DNA from: a virus | Direction: 5' to 3' (one strand) | DNA: 36,189 nucleotides | Virus record (IMG/VR): IMGVR_UViG_3300020205_000310 | Coordinates: 1 to 36,189 of that record | Shown: one piece after another, positions 13,301 through 22,750 of the stretch | How the letters are laid out: every line of letters starts with the position of its first letter | Position numbering within the stretch: position 1 is the stretch's first letter | The notes under the pieces: generated by a model | What the model saw: the letters and a program-made list of their open reading frames with translations, nothing else | Databases searched by the model: none | Told to the model about the DNA's origin: nothing | Position numbers and translations under genes: made by a program

Positions 13301-16300
13301 ATGGCGACACTTGAACAGCTACGGTCTTTATTCCCTGACGCTGGGTCTGACTCTGACGTTATTAAATCGGCGGCAAAAGAGTTTGGACTTAGCCCTGCTC
13401 AAATTGCAACTGATATTGGGTATGACATCAGTAAACCTGGTTTTGTATCGGACGTTAAACGTGGTACCGGCCAAGTCATTGGTGCGTTTGGATCAACTGC
13501 AAGAGACCTTGGATTGCCCAATGTTGGTAAAGCTGTTGAAGGTTACGGCGAAGACATTCAATTTAGAAACCCGTCACAAATCAATACGGTTAAGCAGGCC
13601 TTATCCAGCCCACTTACTACTGCACGTGAAGCACTGGGCGAAGTCGTACCTCAGATTGGCTCGTCCACTGCGTTTGGCTTAGGCGGTCGTTTTATTGGCG
13701 GAGCAATTGGTTCGTTGGCTGGCCCTGGCGGAACTCTACTTGGACAAAGTCTTGGCGCTGCTGGCGGTGCATATGTCGGTAACTTAATCCAAGAATACGG
13801 TGGCATTCGCTCTGAACAACGCGAACAAGGTATTGAAGATAAGAAACGTGCCTTAGGAACCGGTGCTGCAGCTGCGGCTTTAGATACAGCGTTTGGTACT
13901 GAACGCGTTGTCAATAAATTTTTAACCAAGGGCTCTGACATTCTGGCGCGTGAAGCGGGAACCAGTCTTTTAAAGAACGTTGGTAAACAAACTGCTATTG
14001 GTCTTGGCACTGAAGCTTTGACAGAGACTGGCCAGACTGCACTTGAGCGGTATGGTGCTTACAAAGAATTGACTGGTGACGAAGCCCTTAACGAGTATGG
14101 CTTAGCTGCTATCAAAGGCGGTATTGGCGGTGGTGTTATTCGTGGTGGCTTGTCTGCTATTGCTGGTGAGCGCCCAATCCAAAGTGGTAACGATATCCAA
14201 CAGGCGTTTAGTCAACCTGACGTCAGCGGCACACCCACATCCAATATATTGCCTCCACCCCCACCCCCTCCCGCGCCTAATGTTGTAACACCTGCAAACA
14301 ACCCAGACCCAGTAGCCCGTATGGCTGAGCTAGAGGGTTTGACCAAGGGCGCAAATGGTCGTCTGTTGACTGACGTAGAAAATCAAGAATATCAAGCACT
14401 CAAAGCTCAAGCAGCAACTCTGACACCCCCCGCTGTAACAGGCGGCACAACAGATATTGCTCAGCAGACTCAAGCCGCTGCTGCTGAAAATCAGCAAGTG
14501 CAAGAAGCACAGCAAAAGTTAGTCAGCCGTGAAGAAGTGTTTGGCAAAGTAGCCACACTGTACAATCCAGAGAATCCAACTTCGTTAAACATATTTGGGC
14601 AAAACATTGAAGGCCCACGTGTTGAAACATTTGGTAATCGTTTTGCTACTGTATTTAATACACTGCCCCCGCACGTTCAGACACTTGCTCAAGCTATTAC
14701 ACAAGCAAACAAAGCGTTTGCTACGCCTGAAAAGCCAAGCCCACTGGTCAGTTTTAGTTTTAACGCTAACAACCCAGTAACTTCTGCTGAGAAAGCGCTT
14801 GAAGCCTTAGGTAAGGTGATGACCAAGTTCCAGATTGACCACGTTCAATCATTGGATGAAGCAGTACAGATTCTCAACAAGCTCTCGACGACTACCAAAG
14901 GTAATCAACTGGAGCAACTTAACGCCATCTACGAAGCCATTACTGGCCAAGATACAGATGGATTCACAGCAGCACAAGCCACTAAGGCGGAAAAAGGAGC
15001 TAAAGATGGAAAATTGCCATTGCAAACAACTACCGGGCTGGGAGCAGTATCAGTCGAAGGCGGAACAGGACAAGCAAATGATGGAAACGATGGGAATGTA
15101 CAATCCAGCAACGTTCAATCCGTCGGGACAGGAAGTCTCCCTGCAGGATCGCTTGGCCTCCAAACTGGACAGCAGGCAGGAGAAGGAATACGGACTGGCA
15201 CCGGTGCAGACACCAGTGTTGTCGATGGTAATGCGTCGACGCAAGTAATAGGAGCTACAAATGAACAAGCCAGCCAAAGCGCTTTGGGTGGCGGGGAAAC
15301 ATCCGGTCAATCCCAGCAAGCCGGTGCAGCCAACTTGGATCAACAATCTGTTCAAGATGGCTCAAGAACGTATGACCCCCGTATTACCTTCTACTCAACC
15401 GACCTCAGCCACATCTCCAGCGAACGTCGCATCGAAATAATTTCTGATCTGTTATTAAAAGTTTTAGCTCCCAAGCAAGAACGTAAAAATACAGTCCCCG
15501 CAGCAACGCGGGCAGAGATTCTGCGATTGGCTTTATTGGAACAATTCCGCCATACAGACATTGCAGCATATACAGGCCTTAAAGTAGACGCTGTGCAAAA
15601 ACAACTTGAGCGCATGGGCGTTAAGTTGGTTGATGGTGAATTCCAAGTAATCGACCCTGAGTTTGCAGCTCGTATTGTTGCGACTGCTACTTCATATCGT
15701 TCGCCTGAGTTTCCTGATGGAATTGGCCAAGGCGAGCTGTCCGGTTTATACAACACTCGTTATGAAGGTGAAGAGCAATCTGCCGCATCCTTAGCAGAAG
15801 AACTTGAAGCCGGAGAACAAGAAGGTAAACCTGGGGCCAAACTGCAAGAAGAACTAGGTGGTAAAGAAGACGCTGAAGGTCAAACCATGGGCACGGTATC
15901 CACTGCGGGTGGCAGCCAAGGTGCTGTAGATAGTGAAGCCGCTGCGTTTTTTGATAAAGTTGAAAAGCTCCAAACAGAACTGGAAGCATTGCCTCCTAAA
16001 GACCCGCGTCGTGCGGCCAAAGCAGAACAGCTTCAAAAATTGTGGGCTGACTATGCTAAGTCACAAGAAAAGCGCAGAGCCAAGGGCGAGGCTGTTGTAG
16101 AAGAAGGAGACGAAAATGCCGTTCAAGAGTCAAGCACAGAGGAAGTTCCTGTTCAAAAACGAACCGGAGGTGGCAAAAAGGTGGGCAAAGGAAACGCCCA
16201 AGGAGGCAAAGCTGCCGGAAAAGCTGAAGTCAAACAAGAAGCCAAGCCCGAAGAAATAAAAACCCCCGCTGAAGAGTGGGCCAATCTGTCTAAATTAGCT

Positions 16301-19300
16301 CCGGAACTACCTCCATATGACGTTCTTACAAACTCTGAAAAATCTCGGTGGGATGATCTCGTCCGCCGTGGACAAGCTAACCTTGCTGCTGCTGTCAAAA
16401 TTATCGGTGAAAGTGCTCAACCTGCTGGCACAACGGTGGCCAACCAAGGGCCTCAGGCAACGGGCGCTACTGGAACTACTGAAGCGGTAACGCCCAAGTT
16501 TGGTTCAGACCAAGCAGTTGTTAAGAATCCATACACCGCTGCTGAACTAACTACAGAGATTGAAAACTTTATACGTGCTGACATTTTTGACCGCAAGCTG
16601 GTCATTGTTGACAGCATTGAAGACCTACTTAACTCACGCCTGGATGACTTGCGTGCATTGGCTAAAGCCATTAGCGATAAAGGTGCGTATGGTGTTGCTG
16701 CTGATGGCACTGCGTATTTGATTGCCAATCGCATTAGTAAAGGTGAAGGTCGTGCTAAGTTTATGCACGAAGTCGGGGCCCACTTAGGCCTTGAGAACCT
16801 GTTGCCTACAGTTGTCTATGACAAACTGGTCGACCAATTAGAAACATGGGCTGCAGCAAATGATGGCTCACTTGAATCTAAGTTGGCTAACAAAGCTAGA
16901 GAACGTGTAGGTTACGCTGCAACGCCTACTGTAGACCAACGCAATGAATTGTTGGCTTACTTTGTTGAAGAAGCCATGCTGGCGGGTGTTGATCCTACGG
17001 CTACTGCAAAAGAATCAGGTCCGTTGTACGCATGGTTCCGCACACTATGGGCAGCATTTAAAGTTGCGGTTCGTCGCCTTGGATTTAAACCTGAAAAGCT
17101 AACAGCCCAAGACGTGGTTAATATGGCCTACGGTGCCGCCCGTTTGGAAATGTCTGGCACATGGCACGGTACTGCTGCTACGTACCGTAAATTCAACCAC
17201 AACTTTATGAGTACTGGCGAAGGTGCCCAAGCTTACGGTTGGGGTTCTTATCTTGCCCAAGCCGTTGGTATCGGTAAAGGTTACTGGTGGAATGACGTTA
17301 AGCGGAAAGAAATATCTACTGTTGAAAATACAATTAAACAATATGTTGGATGGCGCTTTGAAGAATCAGTTTTGCATCCAGAAGACAGACAAGAAATTGC
17401 CTACGCAGGTTCGCAAATAAAAGTAGCTAAGGACTTAGCAGAAGCAGTTTCTATGAATCCGGCTGAGTATGCGACGCCCGGTTATTTAACGCGCCGTTTA
17501 GTTGAAGCAGGGGTGGACTACATCAAATTAATTTCGCCAACAGGAGAAAAGAAAACTGTTCGAATTGCTCCCCCCGCTGGTAATTTGATGCGTGTTGACA
17601 CTGCTGTATCCAACAGCGAAATGCTTGATTGGGATGCTTCATTTGCTGACCAGCCGCAACTTGTTCGGGACTTTGTCAAAGGCGAGGCTGCCACAATTAA
17701 AGCCATGAACGACAATGGTGCCAGTATTCGTATTAAAAATGGCGAGGATATTTATAAGTATTTGATTCTAAAGTTCTGGGTTGCAAACAACTTTAATGGC
17801 TCGTGGAAAAATGCAACGCCTGAACAGCGTATGGAAGTCAAGAAGCAGTCGTCCAAGTATTTGGAAGCAAACGGCATTCAGGGTATTCGTTTCTTAGATG
17901 CCAACAGCCGTACCCCAACAGCGCTTGACCGCTCTATTGTTTTTGATGGTAAGAAATACACACGCGATGCTTTAGTTGCCCAATCTAAAAACGCTCGTGC
18001 TTTGTCAATTGATGAGCAAATCCCGTTTACCATCATGCGTCATTTGTTGCGCAACACAGTGGCCGAATTCCGCCAAGAACTGCAAGCCAGACAAGAAAGA
18101 TATATAGCAACATTTACAGATTCTCTTGTTAAATCCTTTAGAAAATCAAACTTTCCAGCTGTGGCTGATATAAGAGAACGTGCGCAAAAATCAGCAAGCA
18201 CAACGTATGAAGCTAAGTTATTGGCGTGGCTTGATGCAAATGAAAGCAAAATAAAGATTGTTGACGGCAATCAAGCCCCTGTCACGCGTAACCTTGTTAT
18301 ATTCAATGAGAAGAACATTCAACGCGTTGGCTCAGAAGTTAGTGCTAATAGAGAGCGCATGAAGTTTGGTATTGCTGGCCAACGTTCGTTTGACAACTTA
18401 GACCCTGCCGAAGCCAATAGACTTAAAGCCCAGTTGGTAAAAGCCAAACTGATGGCAGCTGCTGGCAACGGCGCAGACAAGACGTGGACTGAGACCGGAT
18501 GGTTCAAAGGTGTAGACGGTAAATGGAAATATGAAATTCCTGATACCAACGCTAAGTTTAAGCCGCAAAAAACTAACGGTATTGAAGGCAAGGTAAAAGT
18601 AGATGAATTCTACGATCTAGAAGATATCCTTGATCACCCAGCTTTATTTAAAGCATACCCGCAGCTCAAAGATTACCAAATAATGTTTGATCAAGACTTG
18701 CCGCCTAACAATGCAAGTTTTAATGCTTTCCAAGGAAAGATAACAATGTCTGGGCAGGACTGGGCTGATATGCCTACGCTACTGCATGAACTCCAACACG
18801 CTATCCAGTATATTGAAGGGTTTACTCGAGGCGGTTCTTCAGCCTCAATTGCCGATCCATTTGCGTTAAGTTCACTTATTAAATTTCAAGCAATTCTGGA
18901 ACAAAGACAACAAAAAAATGGCGCTAGAGTTGCTGAAGAAATTGTTGGGTTTATGCAGTTGTGGGACGACGATGTTAACGCGGCTCAACTTGCCCTTGCA
19001 ACAAACACTGACCCAAGCCGCAAGGCAACGCTTCAGATGGACTTAGACAGAAAGATTGATGAGTACGTCACAGCCGCAAAAGACACTTTAGAGAATTTTA
19101 ATATTTCTGAAGACCAACTACGAGGTTATTTGTATTCGGGTATTGCAGGCGAACAAGAAGCGCGCTTAGTAGAAGACCGACTTAAGTTGTCAGACACGCA
19201 GCTAAAATACACACTTCCTAGACTGCCATATGATGAACGTGCCACGCTGTTCACAGATAAAACTGGCATGTCCATGAAGTTTGGTGTTACTCCACCAGCT

Positions 19301-22114
19301 ACCGTTGACAGAGCAATCAGTGTGCTGCCAAAGCCACTACAAAAATCAACGCGTGGTATTGTGACCAACCTACTCCATCAAGCCAAGCGTGGTTTGTATG
19401 CGTCTGCAATTACCGAAGACTTAGCTGGCATGGCTAAAAAGTACATGCCTTCGGTGACCAAGTATCTAGAAGCCCAGTACGCACGTCAGGCTACCCGCTT
19501 GACTTTTGAAAAGCGTATTGAAAACATCTTGGCTGCTTATGACAAATTACCTCAAAACCTACAAGGCGAAGGTAAAGGCAGCGTCAATGAATATATTCAT
19601 GACTCGACACGCGAGAAGAAGTGGGGCTATTACCCAGGTGAGCAGCAAATTGGGACTAAGTTATTCCAAGTAGACGAAGACTTCAAGAAACGCTTTGACG
19701 CTTTCCCAGCTGCCGCACAGCAGGTTATTAAAGACGTGTTCCGCCATGGCCACGATGCTTTGACACTTAAACAGCAAGCAGCTGAGAACGCAGTGAACCG
19801 CGAGTTTGAAGCTCGTATTAAAGCTGCCGCCAACGATGCTGATCTGTTACAGCAGATTGCCAAAGAGAAGAAGCAGATGCTTAAACGCATCACTAGTATT
19901 CGCAATGTTAGCGTGGGTGACCCTTATGCGTACCTTGGACGTTACGGTGATTATGTTGTAGTTGCCAAGTCTAAAGAGTTCATTGCTTATGAAGAAGCTG
20001 CCAAGGGTACTCAAGCTCGCGTAGGCGCTGACTCTATTACTGGTGACCCACAGCAAGCCAAGAACTGGTTGCAAGAGAACGTAGCCAACCCAATGCATTA
20101 CGTCGTTCAGTTTGCTGAAACGCAAAACGAAGCCGATGAAATTGCCGCTCAGTTGCAAGCCACTGGTCAATATGACATACAGCCTGAGGATGCAGGTATT
20201 AAAGAAGCCAATGCGTCTTACGTGGGCGGCTCGGATATTCACCTTGCTGTGGCCCGTTTGCGCAACATGGCCTCGCGCTCAGAGTCTACTGATGACAAGT
20301 TAGACAAAGCAATTGCTGATCTGTATCTGATGACTGTTGCTGATGCCAGTGCTCGTGCCTCTGAACTCCAGCGTAAAAACGTTGCAGGCGCAGACAAGAA
20401 CATGATGCGTAACTTGGCTACCAGTGGTCGTGCGGATGCACACTTCTTGGCTACGATGGAACACAGTGATGAGATTAATGACTCACTAGAAGCCATGCGC
20501 AATGAGGCTCGTAATGATCGTCGCGAAGCCATGCCGATGTATAACGAACTGTTTATACGTCACGCGAACAGCATGAACTACCAGCCTGTTGGCGACTTGG
20601 CTACTGCCCTGACACGCATGACAACATTGTGGACTTTGTCTACTAACCCAGCGTTCTATCTCCAGCAGGTGCTTCAGACTTCCGTACTGTCCCTGCCGTT
20701 TATGGCGGGTCGTCTAGGTTACTTCCGTTCTGCTCGGGCAATCAAGCGTGCTTACGGTGACATGTCTGAGTTGGTTAAAGGCTTGGGAGTTAATGAGCAC
20801 ATTAACTTTGATAAGGCCCCCGCAGATGTGCGCAACATGCTCAACACACTGGTTGGCATGGGTAAGATTGACCTTGGTATCGACGCTGAAGCCAAGGCGC
20901 GCACAGGCGAAGACGGCGTGCTTGGTAAAGTAATGCTCAAGCTGCAAGGTGTTAATACACGTATTGAGTCAATCAACCGTGCCACTGCTGCCATCGCTGC
21001 TTACCGTGGGTATTTAGATCGCTATAAGAACGGTGATACGGCTGCGGCTACCAAGTACGCGGCTGATGTAGTGTCCAACACGCACGGCTCTTACGATGGA
21101 TTTAACACACCTCGTATCATGTCAGGCGATGTGGGTAGAGTTGCGTTGCAATTCAAACGCTTCCAGATCATTCAGCTGTCTATGTTAGCCAAGCTGATTC
21201 ATACTTCATTTAAAGGTGCAAGCGCAGATGAAAAAGCTGTAGCTCGTGCTTCACTGAAGTTTATCGTGGCTCACATGGCTGTACTTGGCGGTGCACTTGG
21301 TGTACCGTTTGTCTCCCAAGCCGCTTGGATTCTGTCTAAAGTGTTTGGTGATGAGGACGAGCCCGATGATTACGAGTACAAACTGCGTCGCATGATAGGT
21401 GACGGCCCTGCCGCTGACCTGTTGCTTCGTGGTGTACCTGCCGCATTAGGCTTAGAGTCTTTGGGTAAGAAGTTATCCATGGAAAACGTTGCGTCTCCAT
21501 TTGGTCCTTTTGTAGACCCCGATATAACTTCTCGTACTGGTGCTGAAAAAATGTTAGTGGGGATGATGGGCCCAGCCGCTAATATCGGGCTGAAGTTTAC
21601 AGACGCGCTTGGCATGATGACCAAGGGTAATTACTATAAAGGCCTAGAGTTGGCGTTGCCTAATGGCGTAGCCAATGTGATGAGGGGCATGCGTTTTGCC
21701 AATGAAGGCATTACGATGCGTAATGGGGACTTGGTGTTAAAGCCTGAAGATGTCAGCCTAATTGATGCTGCATTCCAAGCTGTTGGTCTCCCCACAACGA
21801 CCATTACTGATAGACAATACACACAGAAAGTTGTTGTCGAATTTGACAAGTTCTATTCTGAGCGTGCGGCTGATATTAAACGTAGTTATGTGGAAGGTTC
21901 TCGAGACAGTGACTCAGCAGCAATGGCTGAAGCACGTGAAGACTGGCAGAAATTGCAGGAGTCGAGAGTTAAGAACGGTTACAAGCGTCAGTCAATGTCT
22001 GAGTTGTTCCGTGCACCAGCTGAAGCGCGTAAGCGTGAGCGTGGTGTTGTTGGTGGTGTAGAAACCACTAAATCAAATCGTAGGTTTGTCGAGCAAGTAA
22101 GCTCAGTTTCTTAA
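13301..22114 (+). CDS. 2937-residue giant polyvalent protein, PLxRFG type, probably ejected into the host
   Basis: The chain, in order, has these parts: a glycine-rich hydrophobic region (about 125-165); a proline run (about 317-327) and Gln/Gly/Ser linkers; a helix-turn-helix-like segment (about 740-772, ILRLALLEQF through VDAVQKQLERMG); a zincin-like HEVGAH (1156-1161) followed by ELLAYFVEEAM; and an ADP-ribosyltransferase-like polyvalent domain with HGT (1289-1291), STGEGAQAYGWGSYLA (1304-1319), GIRFLDANSR (1528-1537) and NLVIFN (1664-1669). After these come a second zincin HELQH (1829-1833) with EGF-x-RGG after it, a degenerate PLxRFG motif YLGRYGDYVVVA (from 2211), LQFKRF (2616-2621), and a hydrophobic stretch at about 2654-2680. 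These are hallmarks of large polyvalent proteins, which enter the host with phage or plasmid DNA. Each activity is inferred from motifs only. Confidence 0.8.
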   Translation: MATLEQLRSLFPDAGSDSDVIKSAAKEFGLSPAQIATDIGYDISKPGFVSDVKRGTGQVIGAFGSTARDLGLPNVGKAVEGYGEDIQFRNPSQINTVKQALSSPLTTAREALGEVVPQIGSSTAFGLGGRFIGGAIGSLAGPGGTLLGQSLGAAGGAYVGNLIQEYGGIRSEQREQGIEDKKRALGTGAAAAALDTAFGTERVVNKFLTKGSDILAREAGTSLLKNVGKQTAIGLGTEALTETGQTALERYGAYKELTGDEALNEYGLAAIKGGIGGGVIRGGLSAIAGERPIQSGNDIQQAFSQPDVSGTPTSNILPPPPPPPAPNVVTPANNPDPVARMAELEGLTKGANGRLLTDVENQEYQALKAQAATLTPPAVTGGTTDIAQQTQAAAAENQQVQEAQQKLVSREEVFGKVATLYNPENPTSLNIFGQNIEGPRVETFGNRFATVFNTLPPHVQTLAQAITQANKAFATPEKPSPLVSFSFNANNPVTSAEKALEALGKVMTKFQIDHVQSLDEAVQILNKLSTTTKGNQLEQLNAIYEAITGQDTDGFTAAQATKAEKGAKDGKLPLQTTTGLGAVSVEGGTGQANDGNDGNVQSSNVQSVGTGSLPAGSLGLQTGQQAGEGIRTGTGADTSVVDGNASTQVIGATNEQASQSALGGGETSGQSQQAGAANLDQQSVQDGSRTYDPRITFYSTDLSHISSERRIEIISDLLLKVLAPKQERKNTVPAATRAEILRLALLEQFRHTDIAAYTGLKVDAVQKQLERMGVKLVDGEFQVIDPEFAARIVATATSYRSPEFPDGIGQGELSGLYNTRYEGEEQSAASLAEELEAGEQEGKPGAKLQEELGGKEDAEGQTMGTVSTAGGSQGAVDSEAAAFFDKVEKLQTELEALPPKDPRRAAKAEQLQKLWADYAKSQEKRRAKGEAVVEEGDENAVQESSTEEVPVQKRTGGGKKVGKGNAQGGKAAGKAEVKQEAKPEEIKTPAEEWANLSKLAPELPPYDVLTNSEKSRWDDLVRRGQANLAAAVKIIGESAQPAGTTVANQGPQATGATGTTEAVTPKFGSDQAVVKNPYTAAELTTEIENFIRADIFDRKLVIVDSIEDLLNSRLDDLRALAKAISDKGAYGVAADGTAYLIANRISKGEGRAKFMHEVGAHLGLENLLPTVVYDKLVDQLETWAAANDGSLESKLANKARERVGYAATPTVDQRNELLAYFVEEAMLAGVDPTATAKESGPLYAWFRTLWAAFKVAVRRLGFKPEKLTAQDVVNMAYGAARLEMSGTWHGTAATYRKFNHNFMSTGEGAQAYGWGSYLAQAVGIGKGYWWNDVKRKEISTVENTIKQYVGWRFEESVLHPEDRQEIAYAGSQIKVAKDLAEAVSMNPAEYATPGYLTRRLVEAGVDYIKLISPTGEKKTVRIAPPAGNLMRVDTAVSNSEMLDWDASFADQPQLVRDFVKGEAATIKAMNDNGASIRIKNGEDIYKYLILKFWVANNFNGSWKNATPEQRMEVKKQSSKYLEANGIQGIRFLDANSRTPTALDRSIVFDGKKYTRDALVAQSKNARALSIDEQIPFTIMRHLLRNTVAEFRQELQARQERYIATFTDSLVKSFRKSNFPAVADIRERAQKSASTTYEAKLLAWLDANESKIKIVDGNQAPVTRNLVIFNEKNIQRVGSEVSANRERMKFGIAGQRSFDNLDPAEANRLKAQLVKAKLMAAAGNGADKTWTETGWFKGVDGKWKYEIPDTNAKFKPQKTNGIEGKVKVDEFYDLEDILDHPALFKAYPQLKDYQIMFDQDLPPNNASFNAFQGKITMSGQDWADMPTLLHELQHAIQYIEGFTRGGSSASIADPFALSSLIKFQAILEQRQQKNGARVAEEIVGFMQLWDDDVNAAQLALATNTDPSRKATLQMDLDRKIDEYVTAAKDTLENFNISEDQLRGYLYSGIAGEQEARLVEDRLKLSDTQLKYTLPRLPYDERATLFTDKTGMSMKFGVTPPATVDRAISVLPKPLQKSTRGIVTNLLHQAKRGLYASAITEDLAGMAKKYMPSVTKYLEAQYARQATRLTFEKRIENILAAYDKLPQNLQGEGKGSVNEYIHDSTREKKWGYYPGEQQIGTKLFQVDEDFKKRFDAFPAAAQQVIKDVFRHGHDALTLKQQAAENAVNREFEARIKAAANDADLLQQIAKEKKQMLKRITSIRNVSVGDPYAYLGRYGDYVVVAKSKEFIAYEEAAKGTQARVGADSITGDPQQAKNWLQENVANPMHYVVQFAETQNEADEIAAQLQATGQYDIQPEDAGIKEANASYVGGSDIHLAVARLRNMASRSESTDDKLDKAIADLYLMTVADASARASELQRKNVAGADKNMMRNLATSGRADAHFLATMEHSDEINDSLEAMRNEARNDRREAMPMYNELFIRHANSMNYQPVGDLATALTRMTTLWTLSTNPAFYLQQVLQTSVLSLPFMAGRLGYFRSARAIKRAYGDMSELVKGLGVNEHINFDKAPADVRNMLNTLVGMGKIDLGIDAEAKARTGEDGVLGKVMLKLQGVNTRIESINRATAAIAAYRGYLDRYKNGDTAAATKYAADVVSNTHGSYDGFNTPRIMSGDVGRVALQFKRFQIIQLSMLAKLIHTSFKGASADEKAVARASLKFIVAHMAVLGGALGVPFVSQAAWILSKVFGDEDEPDDYEYKLRRMIGDGPAADLLLRGVPAALGLESLGKKLSMENVASPFGPFVDPDITSRTGAEKMLVGMMGPAANIGLKFTDALGMMTKGNYYKGLELALPNGVANVMRGMRFANEGITMRNGDLVLKPEDVSLIDAAFQAVGLPTTTITDRQYTQKVVVEFDKFYSERAADIKRSYVEGSRDSDSAAMAEAREDWQKLQESRVKNGYKRQSMSELFRAPAEARKRERGVVGGVETTKSNRRFVEQVSSVS

Positions 22115-22121
22115 GGAGAAA

Positions 22122-22418
22122 ATGATGAGTGATCCCTCTGGTTTAAAGTCCGCCCACTTAAGTGGTGCAACAACAGGTACTTTATTTACTGGTACTTTTT
22201 ATTTGAAGAGCGTTAACTGCTTGGGTACATCCACAGCAGGTATGCTGACATTTCGTGATGGTGGCGCAACTGGTGCAATTCTTTTGCAACTAGACGTTCC
22301 TGGAAATGCAAACAACACTAACAATGTAAATATTCCAGTCCCTGGGATTTTGTTTGAGACTGATTGCTACATCACCATGCCCACTGGATACAACGTAACT
22401 GTTATCTATGGGGAGTAA
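22122..22418 (+). CDS. small beta-rich protein, probable virion component
   Basis: The 98-residue product (ATG at 22122, second ATG at 22125) follows an AAGGAG site seven bases downstream of the giant gene. The sequence is a run of Gly/Thr/Asn-rich strands (LSGATTGTLFTGTFYLKSVN, then TFRDGGATGAILLQLDVPG and ILFETDCYITMPTGYNVTVI), suggesting a compact beta sandwich like a decoration or fibre-accessory protein. Similar small proteins occur near the structural-gene ends of other phages, without a known function. There is no signal peptide. Confidence 0.6.
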   Translation: MMSDPSGLKSAHLSGATTGTLFTGTFYLKSVNCLGTSTAGMLTFRDGGATGAILLQLDVPGNANNTNNVNIPVPGILFETDCYITMPTGYNVTVIYGE

Positions 22419-22420
22419 CC

Positions 22421-22675
22421 ATGGCAAAGTCACCAGCTTGGCAACGCAAAGAAGGTAAGAACCCTGAAGGTGGATTGAACGCCAAAGGACGTGCTTCTTA
22501 CAACAAAGCGAACCCTGGAAAGCCAGGACTTAAAGCACCACAACCTGAAGGTGGTTCACGTAAAGATTCTTTCTGTGCACGCATGGAAGGAATGAAGAAG
22601 AAGTTGACCAGTGAGAAGACGGCTAAAGACCCTGACTCACGAATTAACAAATCACTACGCGCTTGGAAGTGTTAA
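22421..22675 (+). CDS. small basic conserved phage protein (DUF6321-type)
   Basis: The start at 22421 (ATG two bases after the previous stop) gives 84 residues, MAKSPAWQRKEGKNPEGGLN and onward. A reading 57 bases longer would run through the previous gene. The chain is Lys/Arg/Gly-rich, contains SYNKANPGKPGLKAPQPEGG and SFCARMEGMKKKLTSEKTAK, and ends RINKSLRAWKC. I know this as a conserved phage family that I believe is labelled DUF6321, function unknown. High positive charge suggests nucleic-acid contact. Its stop codon overlaps the A-tract of the terminator, and it is the last rightward gene. Confidence 0.7.
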   Translation: MAKSPAWQRKEGKNPEGGLNAKGRASYNKANPGKPGLKAPQPEGGSRKDSFCARMEGMKKKLTSEKTAKDPDSRINKSLRAWKC

Positions 22676-22706
22676 AAAAACCCCCTAGTTTTTGAGGCTA
22701 GGGGGT
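22674..22706 (-). terminator. intrinsic terminator for the leftward arm
   Basis: A perfect nine-base stem, ACCCCCTAG (22680-22688) paired with CTAGGGGGT (22698-22706), encloses a nine-base loop. On the minus strand it is followed directly by T6-7 (A-tract at 22674-22680 of the plus strand), a canonical intrinsic terminator. It lies 45 bases beyond the stop of the leftward primase-helicase gene. Read rightward, the stem has no U-tract after it, so it should act mainly on leftward transcripts. Confidence 0.88.
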
Positions 22707-22750
22707 AAATCCAACTTAGGAGACAAAACACACTAACGAGGGCAACTACA

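Noticed and set aside
14835-15248. A 137-codon frame inside the giant gene with charged, helix-like composition, while the main frame here is Gly/Ser/Gln-rich.
   Set aside because: The main frame is continuous before and after with recognisable domains, there is no ribosome-binding site for the inner frame, and low-complexity linkers are common in polyvalent proteins. An ancestral frame change cannot be shown without homologues.
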